This document shows, one piece after another, positions 1 to 8,521 of a stretch of DNA of 46,557 nt. The DNA lies in the NCBI GenBank assembly GCA_002027195.1, contig MWJO01000066.1, positions 1 to 46,557 on the forward strand, in the 5' to 3' direction. This DNA comes from Streptomyces sp. GKU 895. Lineage in GTDB: Bacteria; Actinomycetota; Actinomycetes; Streptomycetales; Streptomycetaceae. The notes under the pieces are model-generated. The model did no database searches and was not told where the DNA came from. It worked only from the letters and a program-made list of their open reading frames with translations. The first letter of the stretch is position 1. Each line of letters starts with the position of its first letter. The position numbers and the translations under genes are program-made.

Positions 1-3000
1 CCTGCCTGACCTGGGCCGGGAACCACGGGAGACCGGCCTGACCGTCCTGCTCCGGCCCGACTCCGACCGTCGCCGCGCCCTCCGCCGCCGGCCGCCCCGA
101 CCGGGCGGCCCGGCTCCTCGCCCCCTGGCGGGAGCGGTACGGCGACGCCCTGCGCCTGGAGGCCGTCTGGCACGGCCGCGAGGGAACCGGCCCGGGCTCG
201 CTGCGGCTGGCCGCCCGCACCGTCGGCTTCGCCGCCGAGCAGCGGGTACGTCCCGTGCTCGGCAACGCCGTCCGGTACGCCGACCCCGGTCAGGGCCCGG
301 TCGCCGACGTCCTGGACGCCGCCCGCCGGCTGGTCCCCGTCGGCGCCGCCAAGGAGCTGGACTCCGGCGAGGCCTGGCTCAAGGACGCGCCCGCCATGCT
401 GGCGGCGGCCGAGCGGATCGTGGAGGCCGCGGGCTTCCGGCGCGACACCGCGCACCGGCTCCTGGAGCAGACCCGGGTCACGGCCGCCGAGTGCCTGGTC
501 GACCCCGCGGACGACCTCGGCATCGGCACCGTCCACTTCCCCGAGCCGCACCTCGTCGGCGCGGGCCGCCGCACCGCCCAGCGCACGCTCGCCTCCCGGG
601 CGGCGGCCGGGATGGTGCGCAAGGGGTATGCGGGCCGGTACGCCTACTGGGAGCGGATGCACCAGGAGCTGGACATCATCGCCCACCACGGCTTCGCCTC
701 CTACTTCCTGACGGTCGCTCAAGTGGTGGACGACGTACGGAAGATGGGTGTCCGGGTGGCGGCCCGGGGCTCCGGAGCGGGGTCCCTCGTCAACCACCTC
801 CTCGGCATCGCCCACGCCGATCCGGTCGAGCACGGGCTGCTGATGGAGCGGTTCCTGTCCAAACGGCGGCTCGTGCTGCCCGACATCGACATCGACGTGG
901 AGTCCGCGCGCCGCCTGGAGGTCTACCGCGCGATCATCGGCCGGTTCGGCACCGAGCGGGTCGCCACGGTCGCGATGCCGGAGACGTACCGGGTGCGGCA
1001 CGCGGTCCGGGACGTGGGCGCGGCCCTGTCCATGGACCCCGCCGACATCGACCGCATCGCCAAGTCCTTCCCGCACATCCGGGCCCGCGACGCCCGCGCC
1101 GCGCTGGAGGAGCTGCCCGAACTCCGGGCGCTGGCAGGGGAGAAGGACAGGTACGGGCGGCTGTGGGAGCTGGTCGAGTCCCTCGACGCCCTGCCGCGCG
1201 GGGTCGCCATGCACCCGTGCGGGGTGCTCCTGTCCGACGCGTCCCTGCTCGCCCGTACGCCGGTCATGCCGACCAGCGGCGAGGGCTTCCCCATGTCGCA
1301 GTTCGACAAGGACGACGTCGAGGACCTCGGGCTGCTCAAGCTCGACGTGCTCGGCGTGCGGATGCAGTCGGCGATGGCGCACGCGGTCGCGGAGGTGGAA
1401 CGGGCGACGGGGGAGAAGGTCGACATCGACGCGATCGCGCCCGGCGACCCGGCGACGTACCAACTCATCCGGTCCACCGAGACGTTGGGCTGCTTCCAGA
1501 TCGAGTCGCCGGGCCAGCGGGACCTGGTCGGGCGACTCCAGCCGGCCACCTTCCACGACCTCGTCGTCGACATCTCGCTCTTCCGGCCAGGACCGGTCGC
1601 CGCCGACATGGTGCGGCCGTTCATCGAGGCGCGGCACGGGCGGGCACCCGTCCGATACCCGCACCCGGATCTGGAGGAGCCGCTGAAGGGGACGTACGGG
1701 GTCGTGGTCTTCCACGAGCAGATCATCGACATCGTCGACATCATGACCGGCTGCGGACGCGGCGAGGCGGACCGGGTGCGGCGCGGGCTGTCCGACGCGG
1801 AGTCGCAGGGGCGGATCAGGTTCTGGTTCGCGCAGCACGCGGCGGCCCGCGGCTATGACGCGGAAACGATTCAGCGGACCTGGGAGATCATCGAGGCCTT
1901 CGGCTCGTACGGCTTCTGCAAGGCGCACGCCGTCGCCTTCGCCGTCCCCACCTACCAGTCGGCGTGGCTGAAGGCGCACCACCCGGCCGCCTTCTACGCC
2001 GGCCTGCTCACGCACGACCCCGGGATGTATCCGAAGCGGCTGCTGCTGGCGGACGCGCGGCGGCGCGGGGTGCCGATCCTGCCGTTGGACGTGAACAAGT
2101 CGGCGGTCGCCCACCGTATCGAACTGGTGTCTGATTCAGGGGTGTGGGGGCTGCGGCTGGCGCTCTCCGACGTGCACGGCATCAGCGAGGCCGAGGCGGC
2201 GCGGATCGCGGACGGGCAGCCGTACGCCTCACTGCTGGACTTCTGGGAGCGGGCGCGCCCGAGCAGACCGCTCGCCGGGCGGCTCGCGCAGGTCGGGGCG
2301 TTGGACGCCTTCGGTGCCAACCGCCGTGATCTGCAACTGCACCTGACCGAGCTGCACCGGGGGGCGAGGGGTGGGGGCGGCGGTCAACTGCCGCTGGCCG
2401 GAGGGCGGAAGACCGCGTCCGCCGGGCTGCCCGACCTCTCCTCCGCCGAGAAGCTCAGCGCCGAGCTGGGCGTGCTGTCCATGGACGCCTCGCGCAACCT
2501 CATGGACGACCACCGGGAGTTCCTGGCCGAGTTGGGCGTCGCCAGCGCGCGCCGGCTGCGGGAGGCGCGGCACGGGGAGACGGTGCTGGTCGCCGGTGCC
2601 AAGGCGGCCACCCAGACGCCGCCGATCCGGTCCGGCAAGCGGGTCATCTTCTCCACCCTGGACGACGGCACCGGCCTGGTCGACCTCGCCTTCTTCGACG
2701 ACTCCCACGACGCCTGCGCCCACACCGTCTTCCACTCCTGGCTGCTGCTGGTGCGCGGGACGGTGCAGCGGCGCGGCCCGCGCAGCCTCAGCGTGGTGGG
2801 CACCGCCGCCTGGAACCTCGCCGAACTCGTCGAACTCCGCGCCGAGCAGGGCCTCGACGCGGTGGCGGCACGGCTGGCGGAGCCCGTGCCGGAAGCCGGC
2901 GAAGACTCCACCGGCGGCCGGCGCATCCACCTGCCGACGGGATACGAACTGCATCCGTGGGCCGATCTGCGGCCCGCGGGTCAAGAGCCTTCACAGGTAA

Positions 3001-3038
3001 GGAAGTTGTGGCACCAGAGTCCGGGGAGTGCGGGATGA
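1..3038 (+). CDS. dnaE2: Error-prone DNA polymerase III alpha subunit (DnaE2/ImuC), 5' end outside window, apparent frameshift
   Basis: C-family replicative-type polymerase of the damage-tolerance (ImuC/DnaE2) class. The uninterrupted frame opens at about 84 and runs to a TGA at 3036-3038. In-frame homology continues upstream to base 2 in another frame, joined by one apparent extra C at about 82-83, so the start and most of the PHP domain lie outside the window. The catalytic acidic cluster PDIDID is at about 879-896 and the third acidic residue sits in KLDVLG at about 1338. A KAHA motif (the FNKSHA equivalent) follows at about 1920, and an OB-fold-like C-terminus ends the protein. Its stop overlaps the next gene by 4 nt (ATGA), so the two are translationally coupled. 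The linkage to an ImuB-like protein and the visible length of about 1,010 aa favour DnaE2 over the essential DnaE1. Confidence 0.9.
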
Positions 3039-4003
3039 CCATCCTCTGCGTACGTTTCCAGCTGCCGCCGGCGCGCGAGGCGGCCCTGCCGGGGCTGCTC
3101 GGCCTGCTCGAGGACTTCACGCCCGTCGTGGAGGCGCTGCCACCGGACCGGGCGCTGGCCGATCTGCGCGGCGCCGAACGGTACTTCGGGCGCGACGCCG
3201 TCGAACTGGCCTCGGTCATCCGGGTCCGCGCCCTCGCCCACCACGGCGTCGACTGCATGATCGGCGCCGGTCCCGGCCCGATGCTGGCCCGCATGGCGCT
3301 GCGCGACGCCCGGCCCGGGGTGACCCGCGCGGTCACCGAGGAGGAGGCCGCGGACTTCCTCGCCGAGAAGCCGGTGGCCGCGCTCCCCGGCGTCGGCACG
3401 GCCACCGCCCGCACCCTGTGCGAGTACGGCCTCGACACCCTCGGCCGGGTCGCCACCGCCCCCCTGTCCACGCTCCAGCGCCTGCTCGGCGCGAAGACGG
3501 GCCGCGAACTGCACGAGAAGGCGAACGGGATCGACCGCGGCCGGGTCGTCCCGAACGGCGTCTCCCGCTCACTGGCCACCGAACGCCCCTTCACCCGCGA
3601 CGAGTTGGACCCCGACCGGCACCGCCGCGCCCTGCTCTCCGCCGCCGGTGAACTGGGCGCTCGGCTGCGCGCCCTGGACAAGGTCTGCGGCGCCCTCACC
3701 CTCACCGTGCGCTACGCCGACCGCTCCTCGACGACCCGCACCCGCACCCTGAAGGAACCGACCGCCCACTCGGCCGCGCTGACCAGGACGGCCTACGAGA
3801 TGTACGAGGCCCTCGGCCTCCAGCGGGCCCGGGTCCGGGCGATGTCCCTGCGCGCCGAGACCCTCGGCCCCGCCGAACAGGCCTCGCACCAGCTCACCTT
3901 CGACCCCACCGACGACAAGCTCCGCCGCATCGAGGAGGTCGCGGACCGCGCACGGGCCAAGTTCGGCCCGCACGCGGTGATGCCGGGGACCCTGGCGGCG
4001 TAA
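3035..4003 (+). CDS. ImuB-like Y-family polymerase homologue lacking catalytic acids
   Basis: 322-aa DinB/ImuB-type protein starting at ATG 3035, with GGGGAG about 7 nt upstream and a 4-nt overlap with dnaE2. The N-terminus reads MTILCVRFQLPP, where active Pol IV has a conserved Asp followed by an aromatic pair. The palm motif that should be S-x-DE is replaced by ALADLRGAERYFG. A helix-hairpin-helix (LPGVGTATARTL) and a little-finger-like C-terminal domain remain. In the mycobacterial mutasome ImuB is catalytically inactive and acts as an adaptor between the sliding clamp, ImuA' and DnaE2; the same role is inferred here from linkage and missing acids. It is shorter than typical ImuB (about 500 aa), so the C-terminal interaction tail may be reduced. 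No imuA is visible; it could lie upstream of the window. Confidence 0.8.
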   Translation: MTILCVRFQLPPAREAALPGLLGLLEDFTPVVEALPPDRALADLRGAERYFGRDAVELASVIRVRALAHHGVDCMIGAGPGPMLARMALRDARPGVTRAVTEEEAADFLAEKPVAALPGVGTATARTLCEYGLDTLGRVATAPLSTLQRLLGAKTGRELHEKANGIDRGRVVPNGVSRSLATERPFTRDELDPDRHRRALLSAAGELGARLRALDKVCGALTLTVRYADRSSTTRTRTLKEPTAHSAALTRTAYEMYEALGLQRARVRAMSLRAETLGPAEQASHQLTFDPTDDKLRRIEEVADRARAKFGPHAVMPGTLAA

Positions 4004-4021
4004 CACCCCTTGTCGGGGCGG

Positions 4022-4396
4022 TCAGTTGGCCCACGGTGGCGTGATGACCGTGCCGTCGGCCAGTTCCGCCGACAGACCGATGGACGTGGTGACCCAGGTG
4101 ACGGCGGTGTCGTCGGTCGGGTTCTCGACGCTCAGGGTCGCGCCGGGGTTGACGATCACGGTGTCACCCGGGGTGACCTGGTGGGTTTCGCCGTCGAGGG
4201 TGATCAGCAGCTCGCCGGCGAGGAGATGGATGATCTCCTCGCGGTTCACCGTGTGCGCCGGGGCCCTGGTCCCCGCCGGGATCTCCCCGCGCCAGGCGCA
4301 CAGCTCCTTGCTGCCGGTGAGGGGAGTGGCGTACGAGACGAAACGGGCGCCGTGGATCTCATGGGTGACGGCCTCGGACGGGTGGATGACTGGCAT
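4022..4396 (-). CDS. Single-domain cupin protein
   Basis: 124-aa small beta-barrel cupin. The first cupin box is visible as PAHTVNREEIIHLLAGE, carrying the His/Glu/His metal-ligand pattern. The second, PGDTVIVNPGATLSVEN, lacks the usual His, so metal binding may be altered. There is no signal peptide, so it is cytoplasmic. It diverges from a MarR regulator, and the 97-nt intergenic region holds two palindromes, so the regulator probably controls it. Substrate is unknown; such cupins are often small-molecule isomerases, dioxygenases or sensors. It converges with the ImuB-like gene, with only 18 nt between the stops. Confidence 0.75.
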   Translation of the reverse strand: MPVIHPSEAVTHEIHGARFVSYATPLTGSKELCAWRGEIPAGTRAPAHTVNREEIIHLLAGELLITLDGETHQVTPGDTVIVNPGATLSVENPTDDTAVTWVTTSIGLSAELADGTVITPPWAN

Positions 4397-4416
4397 GGGT
4401 ACCCCCGGAATGGATG

Positions 4417-4464
4417 GTCAAGCTGCTTGACTAACTCTGTGTCTCCATAGTCAAGCTGCTTGAC
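4417..4464. promoter_or_regulatory. Paired palindromic operators, probable MarR sites
   Basis: Two identical copies of GTCAAGCTGCTTGAC lie at 4417-4431 and 4450-4464. Each is a 7-1-7 dyad, and their centres are 33 bp apart (about three helical turns, so on the same face of DNA). The flanks mirror each other (ATG/TAA against ATA/CAT). A further half-site, GTCAAGG, follows at 4471. They lie 21-68 bp upstream of the cupin start and 30-77 bp upstream of the MarR start, the classic position for a divergently autoregulated MarR system. Confidence 0.7.
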
Positions 4465-4493
4465 CATCTCGTCAAGGGTGTTTCAATGCACCC

Positions 4494-4937
4494 GTGCAGA
4501 ACTCCGAAGCCCTCGCCCTGACCGCCGTCCTGCTCGCCGCCGCGGGTGAACTGACGCAGCGCATCAACGACGGTGTCGTCGCGCGGGGATTCGACGCCCG
4601 GCCCGCTTACGGGTTCGCGTTCACCCGGCTCTCCGCGGGCGGCGCCACGGCCACCGAGCTCGCCGGGCATCTCGGAGTGACCAAGCAGGCCGCCAGCCAG
4701 CTCGTCGACGAGCTGGTGCGCAAGGGGTATGCGGAGCGGAAGGCGCATCCGGACGATGCGCGGGCCCGGCTCGTGGTGCTGACCGAGCGGGGGTGGGCGT
4801 GCACGCGGGCCGCCGAGGAGGCCGCCGCGGACGCCGTCCGGCCGTGGGTCGAACTGCTCGGCGAGAGTGAAGTGCGGGCGTTGCGTGATCAATTGGCGCG
4901 GATCGCGCCCTATGGTCCGATCAGGCCCGCCTGGTGA
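4494..4937 (+). CDS. MarR-family winged-helix transcriptional regulator
   Basis: 147-aa MarR protein starting at GTG 4494. The winged helix is well formed: ATELAGHLGVTKQAASQLVD is the recognition helix region, followed by RKAHPDDARARLVVLTERG as the wing with its conserved DxRxR. MarR proteins are dimeric repressors released by small ligands. It is divergent from the cupin and flanked by two 15-bp palindromes, so it is likely a local repressor of itself and the cupin. The ligand is unknown. Confidence 0.85.
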   Translation: MQNSEALALTAVLLAAAGELTQRINDGVVARGFDARPAYGFAFTRLSAGGATATELAGHLGVTKQAASQLVDELVRKGYAERKAHPDDARARLVVLTERGWACTRAAEEAAADAVRPWVELLGESEVRALRDQLARIAPYGPIRPAW

Positions 4938-5047
4938 CGGTTCATCTGCAGTCTCGCTCGTCTTTGACTAGCGTTGGAAGTTTTTACTGACGCGTAACTT
5001 CACACTTCCACTACCCGTCCGTAACTTGACGAATGAACAGCATCCTC

Positions 5048-5061
5048 GTGATCCGGATCAC
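5048..5061. promoter_or_regulatory. Crp-type palindrome upstream of the lipase
   Basis: GTGATCCGGATCAC is a perfect 14-bp palindrome that fits the CRP/FNR pattern GTGA-N6-TCAC. Its centre is about 55 nt before the lipase ATG. A TTGACG at about 5024 could be the -35 of the same promoter, which would put the site over or just below the -10. Streptomyces encodes a Crp homologue, but regulator identity here is inference. Confidence 0.4.
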
Positions 5062-5109
5062 AGGGCGTAAAGCCGTCGCAACTCCCTTGAGCCGCAAGGA
5101 GATCACCCG

Positions 5110-5970
5110 ATGCTGCCCTGGAAAAGACTGCTCAGACCCCTGACCGCGCTGCTGCTGACCGCCGCGGTCGCCGTCGTCCCCGCCACCACCGCCCACGCCG
5201 CGGACGCTCCCCACTCCGGCTGGAACGACTACTCCTGCAAGCCCTCCACCACCCACCCCCGCCCCGTCGTCCTGGTGCACGGCACCCTCGGCAACTCCGT
5301 CGACAACTGGCTCGGCCTCGCGACCTACCTCAAGAACCGCGACTACTGCGTCTACTCCCTCGACTACGGCCAGCTCCCCGGCGTCCCCGTCTTCCACGGC
5401 CTCGGCCCCATCGACAAGTCGGCCGAGCAGCTCGCCGCCTTCGTCGACAAGGTCCTCGCCGCGACCGGCGCCGCCGAGACCGACGTCGTCGGCCACTCGC
5501 AGGGCGGCATGATGCCCCGCTACTACCTCAGGTTCCTCGGCGGAGCCGCCAAGGTGCACGCCCTCGTCGGCATCGCGCCCAGCAACCACGGCACCACCCT
5601 CAACGGCCTCACCCAGCTGCTGCCGTACTTCCCCGGCGCCGCCGACCTGCTCTCCGCCAACACCCCCGGCCTCGCCGACCAGGTCGCCGGATCACCCTTC
5701 CTCACCAAGCTCAACGAGGGCGGCGACACCGTCCCCGGCGTCACGTACACGGTCCTCGCCACCAAGTACGACGAGGTCGTCACCCCGTACCGGAGCCAGT
5801 TCCTGAGCGGCACCGGCGTCCGCAACGTCGTCCTCCAGGACCTGTGCCCGCTCGACCTCTCCGAGCACGTGGCGATCGGCCTGTTCAGCCTCATCGCCTT
5901 CCACGAGGTGGCCAACGCGCTCGACCCGGCCCACGCCACGCCGACGACCTGCGCCTCGGTCCTCGGATGA
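5110..5970 (+). CDS. Secreted triacylglycerol lipase (class 2 alpha/beta hydrolase)
   Basis: 286-aa exported lipase. Residues 1-31 form a signal peptide (KRLL, hydrophobic core, AHA-A cleavage). The mature protein opens with an oxyanion segment VVLVHGTLG (53-61), and the nucleophile is Ser130 in GHSQGG. A downstream APSNHGTT segment is typical of Streptomyces class-2 lipases. The acid and histidine are expected in the last third (TKYDEVVTPY and LSEHVAIG). The start is supported by AAGGAG about 6 nt upstream. A Crp-type palindrome lies upstream and a strong hairpin terminator follows the stop. It is convergent with the LPMO gene. Confidence 0.9.
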   Translation: MLPWKRLLRPLTALLLTAAVAVVPATTAHAADAPHSGWNDYSCKPSTTHPRPVVLVHGTLGNSVDNWLGLATYLKNRDYCVYSLDYGQLPGVPVFHGLGPIDKSAEQLAAFVDKVLAATGAAETDVVGHSQGGMMPRYYLRFLGGAAKVHALVGIAPSNHGTTLNGLTQLLPYFPGAADLLSANTPGLADQVAGSPFLTKLNEGGDTVPGVTYTVLATKYDEVVTPYRSQFLSGTGVRNVVLQDLCPLDLSEHVAIGLFSLIAFHEVANALDPAHATPTTCASVLG

Positions 5971-5973
5971 CAC

Positions 5974-6015
5974 GGTCGGGGTCTGTCCGGCCTGAGCCGC
6001 CGGACAGACCCGACC
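5974..6015. terminator. Bidirectional intrinsic terminator between lipase and LPMO genes
   Basis: The left arm GGTCGGGGTCTGTCCGG (5974-5990) pairs with CCGGACAGACCCGACC (6000-6015) around a 9-nt loop, giving 16 bp with a single bulged G. It sits between the convergent stops at 5970 and 6044. There is no U-tract, as is usual in Streptomyces. Confidence 0.8.
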
Positions 6016-6043
6016 GCCCTGGCACGGCCGCCTCGGCCGCCGC

Positions 6044-6990
6044 TCACCGCAGCCGCAGCGCCGACCCGAGAGGATCGCCGCACCGGCCGCGAGGACGGCG
6101 GCGCCGCCCATCGCGACGTACGCCGTGCTGCTGTCGCCGCCCGTCTCGGCGAGGTCCTGGGTGGCACCGGCCGCCTTCACGTCCGTGACCGGGGCCGACT
6201 CCGGGGCCGTGGCCGGCTCGGCCGACGTGGCCGCGTCCTGGTCGCCGTGCCCGCCGTGCTCGACCGTCGACTTGTCCGCGCCCTCCTCGATCTGCTCCTC
6301 GGACGGGGCGGAGGCCCTGGGCGCGGGCGACTCGGTGACGGTGGACCCCGAACCGCCGCCGTACGTCACGTCCGAGCAGGAGTAGAACGCCTCCGGGCTG
6401 TCCGAGCGCTGCCAGACCGCGTACAGCAACTGCGCGCCGGAACGCTCCGGGAGGGTGCCGGAGAACGTGTAGTAGCCGTTCGCCGCCACCGGGTCGGTGG
6501 CCGTCGCCACCGGGTTCGCCAGGTCCAGGTCGCTCCACGCGAGCGGCCGCGTCGGGTCGTAGCCCTCCTTGGTCAGGTACACCTTGAAGGTGCCCTTGTG
6601 CGGGGCCGTCACGCGGTACTTGAAGGTGTACGACCCACTGCGCACGCTCGTCGCCGGCCAGTCCGCGCGAGCCAGATCGAGACCCTTGAACTCGTCGGCG
6701 TTCGCGCTGCACAGCTTCCCGTCGGGGATGAGGGTCTGGTGCCGTCCGCCGGCGTCGCCGATGCGGACGCCGTTCCAGTCGTAGAGCGCCTGCGTGCCGC
6801 CGACCGTGATCGCCGCCGTGCACGCGGCCGACTTCGGGCTCTCGGGGCCCTCCGCGTAGCACTGGGCGACCCGGCTCACCGGATCGCCCAGCGTGCCGTG
6901 CGCCGACGCGGGTGCCGCGGCGAGCGCGGTGAGGGCGAGCGGGGCCAGGCCGAGAGCGGCGGCGGTGGCGGCCGTACGGCGTGCGGGCAT
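6044..6990 (-). CDS. Cell-wall-sorted AA10 lytic polysaccharide monooxygenase, apparent frameshift near C-terminus
   Basis: Copper-dependent oxidase acting on chitin or cellulose. A signal peptide ends ...APASA so that the mature protein begins with His31, the N-terminal histidine-brace residue. His132 (TAPHKGTF) is the probable second brace histidine. The AA10 domain runs to about residue 212. A Ser/Pro/Glu-rich linker and a sorting signal follow: LAETG (281-285), a hydrophobic segment and a basic tail. As written, the frame misses its stop and runs about 350 nt further, into the lipase on the other strand. Adding one base at about 6070 gives a tail ending in ILFGSALRLR and a stop at 6044, a 315-aa protein. 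LAxTG is the class-E sortase motif, so surface anchoring is predicted. Confidence 0.85.
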
Positions 6991-7130
6991 GACGGAACTC
7001 CTCGGAAGCGGTGCTGACGGGTGCCGGATCCAAGAAACCGTGAAATCGCGCGCTTGTGGCGGCCGGGAACGATCTTTATGGCCCGCTTAAGGGACTGCTG
7101 AGACTGAGATCAGGTAGGTAGCGTGCGCGC

Positions 7131-7580
7131 ATGACGAACGAGGAGATCCGGCCCGCCGGTCCGGGCGACGTACCGCGTGTGAAGGCCGTGACCGATGCCG
7201 CGTACCACCACTACATCGAGCGCATCGGTGTGGTGCCGCAGCCCATGCGGCGTGACCACGCGGCGGCCGTGGCGGCGGGGCGGGTGTACGTCACGGGCGA
7301 TCCCGTGACCGGCCTGGTGGTCGTCGAGGAGCGCGCGGACCATCTCTACCTCGACAACATCGCCGTCCACCCCGACGCCCAGGGAACGGGCGTGGGGGGA
7401 CGGCTGCTGCGGTTCGTGGACGCACACGCGCGTGCGCTCGGCCTGCCCGAGGTCAGGCTCTACACGAACGCGATGATGTGGGAGAACCAGAAGATCTATC
7501 CGAAGTACGGCTACGAGGTCGTGGAACGGAGAGTGGACGGGCCTTACGACCGCATCCACTATCGAAAGCGACTGGGCTGA
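7131..7580 (+). CDS. GNAT-family N-acetyltransferase
   Basis: 149-aa single GNAT domain. The acetyl-CoA pyrophosphate loop is visible as HPDAQGTGVGGRLL at about residues 83-96, preceded by the beta-4 strand LYLDNIAV and followed by YPKYGYEVVERR, the usual C-terminal strand. It is cytoplasmic. The 140-nt gap to the LPMO gene is divergent and should hold promoters for both. The acceptor substrate cannot be told from sequence. Confidence 0.85.
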   Translation: MTNEEIRPAGPGDVPRVKAVTDAAYHHYIERIGVVPQPMRRDHAAAVAAGRVYVTGDPVTGLVVVEERADHLYLDNIAVHPDAQGTGVGGRLLRFVDAHARALGLPEVRLYTNAMMWENQKIYPKYGYEVVERRVDGPYDRIHYRKRLG

Positions 7581-7589
7581 GCCGCGCCG

Positions 7590-7724
7590 TCAGCCGTCCG
7601 GCCACCAGGTGCGTGCGATGTCCTTGCGCACCTCCGGGCGTCCTGCGGGGCGCTCGTCGGCCTCCTCGCGGATCCGGCGGGCGTCCGTCCTCTTCAGGGG
7701 CTTCTGCACGGTAGTACGGCGCAT
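7590..7724 (-). CDS. Small basic protein, 44 aa
   Basis: A short frame with an excellent Shine-Dalgarno (GAAGGAGG about 7 nt before ATG). The protein begins MRRTTVQKPLKRTDARRIRE and ends TWWPDG, followed by TGA. It is rich in Arg/Lys and Glu, with a terminal Trp-Trp. It lacks Cys, a signal peptide and membrane segments, so it is probably a cytoplasmic nucleic-acid- or protein-binding peptide. It converges with the GNAT gene (9 nt between stops). Function unknown. Confidence 0.65.
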   Translation of the reverse strand: MRRTTVQKPLKRTDARRIREEADERPAGRPEVRKDIARTWWPDG

Positions 7725-7897
7725 GGCTGCCTCCTTCAAGGCCTACCGAGTTCCGCGTTCTCACGGAGGTAGACCCTTTTGGGGAGAGTTACTCATCGGC
7801 GGCGATCTGTCAGTGGCGGTCATCACGATTTCGACTGGCTTTCGAGCGATGTTCCGGTGGCGTCTGATTGTCAGTGGCGGATGCCAGTCTGGTGACC
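7725..7897. other. Divergent promoter region with a repeated TGTCAGTGGCGG block
   Basis: Spacer between the 44-aa gene (minus) and the methyltransferase (plus). A 12-bp direct repeat, TGTCAGTGGCGG, occurs at about 7808 and 7870, about 61 bp apart. The second copy supplies a TTGTCA that resembles a -35 hexamer for an almost leaderless methyltransferase transcript. No clear -10 or dyad was found. Confidence 0.35.
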
Positions 7898-8521
7898 ATG
7901 ACCGATCACAAATCATTCGAAGCCGACGCGGGTGCGGATGGGGTGGATTGGAACGCGCAGGCCGCCTTTTTCGACGAGGAGCCCGACCACGGCCTGCGCG
8001 ACCCGCGGGTGCGGGCCGCCTGGGCCGAGCGGCTGCGCTCCTGGCTGCCGGGCCGGGCCTGTGACGTACTCGACCTGGGCTGCGGCACCGGCAGCCTGTC
8101 GCTCCTCGCGGCCGAACAGGGACACCGCGTCACCGGAGTCGACAGCGCCCCGGCGATGGTGGACCTCGCCCGCGCCAAACTCGCGGGTCGTGACGCCGCG
8201 TTCCTGGTCGGTGACGCGGCGGCACCGCCGGTGGGGGAGCAGCGCTTCGACGTCGTCCTCGTACGGCACGTGCTGTGGGCGCTCCCCGACCCCGGCCGCG
8301 CCCTGCGCTGCTGGCGGCAGTTGCTGCGCCCCCGGGGCCGCCTGGTCCTCGTCGAGGGTGTCTGGGGCACGGTCGGCCCGGTCGGCATACCCGCCGCCCG
8401 CCTCACTGCCCTCGTGGAGCCGCTCGCCGGGCAGGTGCGCGTGGAGCGGCTGTCCGACGATCCGGCGCTGTGGGGGCGGACGGTGGAGGACGAGCGGTAT
8501 GCCGTGGTGGCTGCTGTCTAG
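7898..8521 (+). CDS. Class I SAM-dependent methyltransferase
   Basis: 207-aa Rossmann-fold methyltransferase of the Methyltransf_11/25 type. Motif I is VLDLGCGTGSLSLLA, followed by the acidic end of beta-2 in VTGVDSAP. FDVVLVRHVLWALPDP forms motif IV and the post-motif region. ATG 7898 is chosen over the upstream TTG 7868 because conserved sequence starts just after MTDHKSFEAD; no strong ribosome site is present, so it may be leaderless. Its stop overlaps the convergent DUF402 gene by a few bases. Acceptor unknown. Confidence 0.82.
   Translation: MTDHKSFEADAGADGVDWNAQAAFFDEEPDHGLRDPRVRAAWAERLRSWLPGRACDVLDLGCGTGSLSLLAAEQGHRVTGVDSAPAMVDLARAKLAGRDAAFLVGDAAAPPVGEQRFDVVLVRHVLWALPDPGRALRCWRQLLRPRGRLVLVEGVWGTVGPVGIPAARLTALVEPLAGQVRVERLSDDPALWGRTVEDERYAVVAAV

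Noticed and set aside
4003..4021. CCCC/GGGG hairpin between ImuB-like and cupin genes as terminator
   Set aside because: Only four base pairs; too weak to call.
5692..6043. A 117-residue C-terminal extension of the LPMO over the lipase gene
   Set aside because: The tail is low-complexity antisense sequence and crosses a strong terminator; the one-base correction gives a standard sorting signal and stop.
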